From JACKOB01 sp024234575 (lineage in GTDB: Bacteria; Pseudomonadota; Gammaproteobacteria; Pseudomonadales; Oleiphilaceae), in assembly GCA_051208035.1 (NCBI GenBank), contig JBPJFZ010000030.1, positions 1 through 5,953 on the forward strand: DNA of 5,953 bases, in the 5' to 3' direction. Made by a program: the position numbers and the translations under genes. The notes under the pieces are model-generated. The model had not been told where the DNA came from. It saw only the letters and a list, made by a program, of their open reading frames with translations, and did no database searches. Shown here piece after piece: positions 1-3,884 of the stretch. The number at the start of each line of letters is the position of its first letter. Positions within the stretch are counted from its first letter, which is position 1.

Positions 1-136
1 TCCATTTTGCAAAAGTGCTTGGCGCCAAGTGATGCGTCTTGCAGAACTCTTCTTGCGTCAATCCGCTGCTATGGAAAGTTTGCAAGATGGATTGCCATTC
101 TTCTGCGCTACGATGGATATTGCGTTTGTTTTTCAT
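1..136 (-). CDS. tnpA: IS66-type element accessory protein TnpA, N-terminal part
   Basis: The reverse strand reads an open frame of 45 codons from ATG at 136-134 to the window edge, so the 3' end is missing. The start is supported by AGGAG at 147-143, six bases upstream. The product begins MKNKRNIHRSAEEWQSIL and continues with GLTQEEFCKTHHLAPSTFAKW-type residues at 25-45. The pattern of S-A-E-E-W near the start, then a helix-turn-helix of the form GLTQxxFCxxHxLxxSTFxxW, is what I know of the small TnpA (OrfA) proteins of IS66-family elements, which precede tnpB and tnpC. TnpA probably binds DNA; its exact role in transposition is not well defined. Its head faces the end of the orphan Rhs tip, so the element seems to have landed there. 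Family assignment is by motif recall only. Confidence 0.75.
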   Translation of the reverse strand, partial: MKNKRNIHRSAEEWQSILQTFHSSGLTQEEFCKTHHLAPSTFAKW

Positions 137-140
137 ATGA

Positions 141-165
141 GTCTCCTGTTGTATTTGGCAGGAGA
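141..165 (-). promoter_or_regulatory. Leader hairpin covering the tnpA ribosome binding site
   Basis: The bases TCTCCTG (142-148) and CAGGAGA (159-165) form a perfect 7-bp inverted repeat with a 10-base loop. On the transcribed minus strand the 3' arm contains AGGAG, the ribosome binding site for the tnpA start at 136. The folded mRNA would therefore hide the site. A weak -10-like TATAGT lies just upstream on the minus strand (171-166). The structure is seen directly; a role in limiting transposase translation is inference. Confidence 0.45.
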
Positions 166-189
166 ACTATATGCTGGGATAGAATTTGG

Positions 190-1488
190 TTAAATGACGC
201 CTTGGTTTGATCGGTTACTATTTATAATCACTTTCTTGTCAACAAACTCACCAGTTTTTTCATTGAGATATTTACCACCTGGATACTCGACTCCATTTAT
301 TTCTTTTGCGCCTCTTAATTCTTTCTTAATTGAATTAACATTTGCTTCCAATGGAAATGCCCATGGTTTTTTTGACGATGGGTCAGGTGATCTAGGGGTT
401 TTAACGTCCCATGGGTTTCCTTGGCTATCATAAAACTCAATTCCCTCTGGGCCTCTTTGAATCGGTCCTGGCACTAAGCCTTTCAGCTCAGCTTCGATTC
501 CAGCAGCCGCTTCAAGCCTAGTTTTTGGTAGAATTTTGTTGCCTTGATCTGGGTCAGCGGCTAGTTCATTAAACCGGTTTTCGTTAGAAAGATAACGGTC
601 ATTAACTTTTTCGTTAGAAGTTAGCGAATTTTGCAACTCGGGTTTACCTGCAGGCTCAACCCTAACTAAGCCATCATTTAGAACAAAACTCCCTTCAGGC
701 ACATTCTCAATCGGCCCTTCTGCATCCTTCTTAGCCTTCCTCGCATCCGCAATCCTCTCAGCCGCTTCCTCCGAGACACTTTTTGCCCGGCTCGACATGC
801 CACCGGTTTTTAGCCTGATGAGTAAATCACCCGCTTTATTCGCAATTTTGGCAAACTTACCGAAACCGAGCGTTGCGGCTTCAATTGCCAAATCGGTTGC
901 CGTTAGCGGGATAATCGAGCCAATCACCAGCAACGACGTCTCTACAAACATTTCTCTGCCTTGCTGCTGATGCTCAAGGCTGACATCCATAATGGGCAAC
1001 ATGCCTGCATCAATCATGCTGTTATGTTTTTTCGATAATAGGTCGTAATAGGCTTCGGCTGCCGTTTCTGCCGCTTCTCTGGCCTCTTGGATGATGGCTT
1101 TGTTCTTACAGCCTTGTGAGTTACCGTTGCCGCCTTGACTTGTGCAGTGGGTAGTGGGTCTGTCGACAATTTCTTTTTCCAGATTGGCCTGGGTAAACAG
1201 CATGTGCTCTTCTGCTGTCATGACGCCATCATCAGTATGAAGCCGGGTCTGAAAGCGGGCGAGTATTTCTTCATAGAGCGGATAAAGATCAACGACAGAC
1301 AGGTTGGTGGCCATGCCTGACTGTATCGACAGGCTGTTCAATAAGGCTTCAATATCCGCGTCTGTCAGTAACGTGCCAAAGGTGGTTTTTAGCTCCGCTT
1401 CGATTTCATAGACATTGGTTTCAGGTTTCACTACAAACTGCATGTAGTTTCCCTGATGCGATGGCAACTTCAGAATGGTGCTGCCCAT
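190..1488 (-). CDS. Orphan Rhs C-terminal module: Rhs linker plus PD-(D/E)XK-like toxin tip, truncated
   Basis: The frame encodes 432 residues from the in-frame ATG at 1488, but no RHS core. Residues 1-267 match, at roughly 70% identity by eye, the linker of the large Rhs protein at the right of the window, including the C-x11-C stretch with GGNGNSQGCKNK and the hydrophobic segment around 180-225. After ENVPEGS the two diverge. The tip (about 268-432) contains EFYDSQGNPWDVKTPRSP near 351-368. A D...WDVK signature of this kind occurs in the PD-(D/E)XK-type nuclease tips of CdiA and Rhs toxins, with D361 and K363 as likely active-site residues. The protein ends in VIINSNRSNQGVI at the IS66 element; related tips continue past the VII strand into a further helix and strand, so the end is probably cut off. 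No ribosome binding site precedes the ATG, and the homology runs further upstream, so this is most likely a silent displaced cassette. No immunity gene follows before the IS. Confidence 0.75.
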   Translation of the reverse strand: MGSTILKLPSHQGNYMQFVVKPETNVYEIEAELKTTFGTLLTDADIEALLNSLSIQSGMATNLSVVDLYPLYEEILARFQTRLHTDDGVMTAEEHMLFTQANLEKEIVDRPTTHCTSQGGNGNSQGCKNKAIIQEAREAAETAAEAYYDLLSKKHNSMIDAGMLPIMDVSLEHQQQGREMFVETSLLVIGSIIPLTATDLAIEAATLGFGKFAKIANKAGDLLIRLKTGGMSSRAKSVSEEAAERIADARKAKKDAEGPIENVPEGSFVLNDGLVRVEPAGKPELQNSLTSNEKVNDRYLSNENRFNELAADPDQGNKILPKTRLEAAAGIEAELKGLVPGPIQRGPEGIEFYDSQGNPWDVKTPRSPDPSSKKPWAFPLEANVNSIKKELRGAKEINGVEYPGGKYLNEKTGEFVDKKVIINSNRSNQGVI

Positions 1489-1572
1489 GGCTTGGATTTG
1501 GTCAGCAGTCAGTCCTTCAACATTGAAATGTTGCAGGCCACTGCTGTAACTACCGTTGTTTATCCAACCGCC
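688..1572 (-). repeat. Direct repeat copy 1: Rhs linker
   Basis: This segment is homologous, in the same orientation, to 4362-5249 (copy 2). The encoded peptides align almost without gaps over about 295 residues at roughly 70% identity by eye. Long identical stretches include the region around FQTRLHTDD, the block GGNGNSQGCKNKAIIQEARE and the block GKFAKIANKA. Similarity ends abruptly at both sides, at GGWINNG upstream and at ENVPEGS downstream. Confidence 0.85.
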
Positions 1573-1596
1573 AATGGGGTGCGGGTTAGTGGGGAT
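1489..1596 (-). pseudogene. Upstream in-frame remainder of the orphan Rhs module
   Basis: The reading frame of the orphan module stays open for 36 codons upstream of its first ATG, up to a TAA at 1599-1597. The peptide includes GGWINNGSYSSGLQ and GLTADQIQA, matching VGSWINSGSYSSGLQ and LTAEQI at residues 234-259 of the large Rhs protein. Similarity starts at about base 1572; the eight codons before it (IPTNPHPI) do not match. This shows that the ATG at 1488 is an internal methionine replacing a leucine of the full-length protein, and that the module was cut from a longer rhs gene. Confidence 0.8.
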
Positions 1597-1607
1597 TTAC
1601 AAGGAAT

Positions 1608-1636
1608 TTGTAAAATTGCTGAACGAAATGTATAAC
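1608..1636 (+). promoter_or_regulatory. Candidate sigma-70 promoter for nfi
   Basis: TTGTAA at 1608-1613 (four of six matches to TTGACA) and TATAAC at 1631-1636 (five of six to TATAAT) are separated by 17 bases. The predicted start of transcription is near 1643, about 65 bases before the nfi start codon. It is the best candidate in the 113-base gap between the orphan tip and nfi, and the only strand-appropriate one I noticed. Supported by consensus match only. Confidence 0.45.
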
Positions 1637-1645
1637 AAGCATCGA

Positions 1646-1683
1646 GTGTCAGCACAGGCAGTGGCTGACACCACAAGTTTTTT
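1646..1683 (+). terminator. Hairpin plus T run in the nfi leader (attenuator-like)
   Basis: GTGTCAGC (1646-1653) and GCTGACAC (1664-1671) make a perfect 8-bp stem with a 10-base loop. Six bases later comes a run of six T (1678-1683). It lies between the candidate promoter and the nfi ribosome binding site. The gap between stem and T run is longer than in a classic intrinsic terminator, so it could be a weak terminator, an attenuator or a protein-binding palindrome. Read on the minus strand it has no T run and would be a poor terminator. Confidence 0.4.
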
Positions 1684-1709
1684 GCAGATCAAACTAGAGG
1701 GGCTATGTA

Positions 1710-2414
1710 ATGCTACCCGCCATCAACCACACTTGGGATATCGCTGAACCTGAAGCCTTATGCCTACAACAGGAATTAGCGGCTAAAGTCATAAAAACAG
1801 ACCAGTTTGGCGAAATAAAACTTGTGGCTGGCGTTGATGTTGCCTATAAGAAGGACAGCGATAAATTAGTGGCCGCCGTAGTTATTCTCGACATCGAAAC
1901 TTTGGCAGTTGTTGAAACAGCTACGGCCGAGGGCACAGAAAAATTCCCCTACATTCCTGGGCTGTTTTCATTTCGGGAATTACCGCCCTTAGTTAAGGCG
2001 TTTGCGAACCTTCAACACACACCTGATTTAGTTGTGTGTGATGGACAGGGTCTTGCGCATCCCCGGCGTTTTGGGCTTGCCTGTCATTTGGGTGTGATTT
2101 TTGATGTGCCAACGATTGGCTGTGGTAAAACTCGATTACTCGGCGAATATCAAGAGCCAGATACCACAAGGGGCGCTGTTACGCCTCTTATTGATAACGA
2201 TGAAGTGATTGGTAATGTGCTAAGAACTCAGACCGACATTAACCCAATCTATGTATCCATCGGTCACCGTATTTCGTTAGCAACGGCTTGTGAATGGATA
2301 CTAAAGCTATCACCTACATACCGCCTGCCTGAAACAACCCGGCAAGCAGATCAAGCTGTTCGTATGACGCTAAAACACTACGCAGAAACCTCGTTACCAT
2401 TGAATCTCACATAG
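1710..2414 (+). CDS. nfi: Endonuclease V (deoxyinosine 3' endonuclease)
   Basis: Endonuclease V cuts the second phosphodiester bond 3' to deoxyinosine and so starts alternative excision repair of deaminated adenine; it needs Mg2+ and acts on DNA in the cytoplasm. The 234-residue product has the family motifs at their expected places: GVDV with D43, the strand-separating wedge PYIPG at 80-84, FRELP with E90, DGQG with D111, HPRRFG at 117-122, and VPTIGCGKTRL with K140. D43, E90 and D111 are the metal-binding acidic residues. GHRISL and YRLPETTRQAD close the domain. E. coli Nfi is 223 residues, so this one is full length with a slightly longer tail. The ATG at 1710 follows GAGGGG (1697-1702) by seven bases; the earlier ATG at 1705 meets a stop at once. 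It stands alone on the plus strand, between two Rhs cassettes on the other strand, and its last 37 bases overlap the convergent gene. Confidence 0.95.
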   Translation: MLPAINHTWDIAEPEALCLQQELAAKVIKTDQFGEIKLVAGVDVAYKKDSDKLVAAVVILDIETLAVVETATAEGTEKFPYIPGLFSFRELPPLVKAFANLQHTPDLVVCDGQGLAHPRRFGLACHLGVIFDVPTIGCGKTRLLGEYQEPDTTRGAVTPLIDNDEVIGNVLRTQTDINPIYVSIGHRISLATACEWILKLSPTYRLPETTRQADQAVRMTLKHYAETSLPLNLT

Positions 2415-3247
2415 CAACTTGAATGCTCAAACTTAAACGCCTGCAAATCCCCTTCGTTTAATACAGAGGACTCAACATACAGCTCTGAAATGCCACTTAA
2501 GCCTACAATTTTTTTAAAACTATTATTGGTTACACTAGTGTTGTAAATTTGAAGACATTGCGTATTTTGCAAACCATTATCTAATAGAAGATCTTCAAAC
2601 ATACCATCCGTTATACTCTGCCCGGACATGAGTAACTTTTTACCCGCACTAATGCCCCTCAAAAACCTTGGCTCGTCAAACTGATGTACTAAAACTAGAT
2701 TTTTTATCGTCTTTATTTGATCAAAATAATTCCCCCTTATTGTCAACAACGATATTTTATTTGCAGACTCAAAGTGTAAAGCTACCTGAAACTCACTCAT
2801 AGCATAAAGGCTGAAGTCTTTAATATTTCCAAAGTCATCCCAAACATAGTCTTGGGTCAAACTATCATCAACATCCGCATGCCATAAGCTAATCAAACTC
2901 CCATCCAAATATTTTGCTATAGAAACTTCCTCACCATTTTCATACTGCTGTACTATCGAATATTGACCATCATATAAAGAATACGCAAGGCCGTTATAAA
3001 GCTCCCCCCTAAAACAAAAAGGCGCTTCATCTCCCTCCAAAAACTCAATATCGATTTCTAGCACACTAGTCTTGTACTGTGGGAAAGGTGGCGCATACTC
3101 GCCGACAACCTCTCCTTGACTACAAAACTTTTTACCAACCAAAATTCCACCTTCAATATCAACAACAACACCACTAAATGGCCGTCCGCAATAAAGTAGA
3201 TGTCCCGATTCACTACATTCCAATTCACGCCTAACTATTATCATCAT
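2378..3247 (-). CDS. Probable immunity protein of a lost Rhs tip (MORN-like and LRR-like, 289 aa)
   Basis: I do not recognise a named family. The product has no signal peptide or membrane segment and should be cytosolic and acidic. The first part holds short G/Y-rich strand repeats resembling MORN-2 units (about 15-50 and 80-120, for example LYNGLAYSLYDGQ and YENGEEVSIAKYLDG). The last part looks like irregular leucine-rich repeats (about 165-275), with LQIYNTSVTNNSFKKIVGL and ISELYVESSVLNEGDL having the classic LxLxxTxVTxxxL spacing. The ATG at 3247 overlaps by one base the TAA of the decayed toxin end upstream (TAATG), which implies translational coupling and suggests the pair was a toxin/immunity cassette. 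A second ATG follows at once. No good ribosome binding site is present. The gene is AT-rich compared with the Rhs linker. Its 3' end runs 37 bases into nfi on the opposite strand, so the natural C terminus may have been altered. The immunity role is inferred from position. Confidence 0.6.
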   Translation of the reverse strand: MMIIVRRELECSESGHLLYCGRPFSGVVVDIEGGILVGKKFCSQGEVVGEYAPPFPQYKTSVLEIDIEFLEGDEAPFCFRGELYNGLAYSLYDGQYSIVQQYENGEEVSIAKYLDGSLISLWHADVDDSLTQDYVWDDFGNIKDFSLYAMSEFQVALHFESANKISLLTIRGNYFDQIKTIKNLVLVHQFDEPRFLRGISAGKKLLMSGQSITDGMFEDLLLDNGLQNTQCLQIYNTSVTNNSFKKIVGLSGISELYVESSVLNEGDLQAFKFEHSSCYVRFNGNEVSA

Positions 3248-3480
3248 TAATACCCAGTCAGAATATCAAAGCCCTGTAATATACCACTGCAGTGATTGCA
3301 AGCAGTGAATTGATCTCCTTGCCCAGGGCTGCTTTGAAGCTTATATGTTGAAACTTGCACTTTACAAGCTCTCTGCCCCTCCACCCTCGGCCCAACTACA
3401 CTCGCTCGACTCAGTAAGTGCGGCTTGAATCAAAGATCTATTTTTAACCGCCGCCCTGTAAATTCAACGACTAGAAATGA
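3247..3480 (-). pseudogene. Decayed C-terminal end of a second Rhs-type toxin tip
   Basis: The minus strand has a 60-codon open stretch (3429-3250) ending in TAA at 3249-3247. It has no start codon and reads like real protein: KPHLLSRASVVGPRVEGQ, then VQVSTYKLQ, then GDQFTACNHCSGILQGFD and LTGY at the end. A TGA at 3432-3430 interrupts the frame. Upstream of it the same frame continues as SFLVVEFTGRRLKIDL up to the TAA of the neighbouring immunity gene. The AC-x2-C pair (CNHC) with a following TG resembles the zinc-binding CxxC end of deaminase-fold toxin tips, but that is a guess from a short motif. The stop overlaps the start of the 289-codon gene by one base, the usual toxin-immunity layout. 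I read this as the last quarter or so of a displaced tip whose front was lost, making it inactive. Confidence 0.6.
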
Positions 3481-3873
3481 TTATGCGTCTCCAGATTCTT
3501 CCGCATTGTATGTCTGAGAAATTTTGTGAAATGCAGCCTCTATGTAATTCGAGCCTTCTGGATTCTTAGTGATGTAATAATCACAGGCTACTTTTAGTAA
3601 CTCGATGAACCTGTGTATATTTAATCTGTAAGACCTATCACCGAAGTAAACTAAAACATATTGCAAGTCTTTTAATTCGTCATTATCGTTATACATGGCA
3701 TAACCATAATTCTCGCAAACCGAATAGCCAAATCCATCGATTATCCGCTCTAACAAATCTCTAAAAGTAGGAATTTTTTTCCCTAATACTTCATCAAAGA
3801 TTCCCCATAGCACTAGCTCAGATTCATTTCTGAAATAGGCTTCCTTATAATACTTCCAATCTTTAAGTTTCAT
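3481..3873 (-). CDS. Cognate immunity protein for the Rhs toxin tip (CdiI-like, 130 aa)
   Basis: The gene starts 11 bases after the rhs stop and encodes 130 acidic, tyrosine-rich residues with no signal peptide or membrane segment, so a cytosolic protein. Visible features are an N-terminal segment DWKYYKEAYFRNESELVLWG, then ERIIDGFGYSVCENYGYAMY (43-61), a strand LQYVLVYFGDRSYRLN (70-85) and a helical end with FIELLKVACDYYITKNPEGS (89-108). The layout of a GxG turn, a central strand pair and a final helix with ACxxY and P resembles small CdiI proteins annotated as immunity to ribonuclease toxins; this is recall, not a search. It should bind the tip of the upstream Rhs protein and block it in the producing cell. 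The ATG at 3873 has only a weak site upstream (TGAG, inside the end of rhs), so translation is probably coupled to rhs. The AT-rich composition differs from the rhs core, as is usual for swapped cassettes. Confidence 0.7.
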   Translation of the reverse strand: MKLKDWKYYKEAYFRNESELVLWGIFDEVLGKKIPTFRDLLERIIDGFGYSVCENYGYAMYNDNDELKDLQYVLVYFGDRSYRLNIHRFIELLKVACDYYITKNPEGSNYIEAAFHKISQTYNAEESGDA

Positions 3874-3884
3874 GGGTCAAGTAC

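Larger units (their letters stand above)
1..193 (-). mobile_element. IS66-type insertion sequence, left end (partial)
   Basis: This is the left end of an IS, judged from the tnpA-like gene at 1-136 plus its leader. IS66 elements carry tnpA first behind a short non-coding end, so the outer terminus should lie a few tens of bases beyond the start codon. That is exactly where the orphan toxin frame stops (190-192). The exact edge is not visible: I see no confident match to the usual IS66 terminal bases, and the other end and the target duplication are outside the window. The boundary near 190-200 is an estimate. Confidence 0.5.

Noticed and set aside
7..433. Plus-strand frames of 67 and 79 codons at the left edge
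   Set aside because: They are antisense to tnpA and to the orphan toxin tip, both of which have clear coding evidence on the minus strand.
1486..1488. ATG as the true start of an independent Rhs-tip gene
   Set aside because: No ribosome binding site precedes it, and homology to the full Rhs protein continues upstream in frame to about 1572, so it is an internal codon of a cut gene.
1630..1672. TATAACAAGC followed by a palindrome, reminiscent of an integron attC site
   Set aside because: There is no matching GTTATRY-type end at the right distance, and the spacing and second pair of boxes are absent. A promoter -10 plus a leader hairpin explains it better.
1556..1747. 63-codon plus-strand frame ahead of nfi
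   Set aside because: It starts antisense to the orphan module and runs over the nfi start in another frame; the peptide resembles nothing and has no ribosome binding site.
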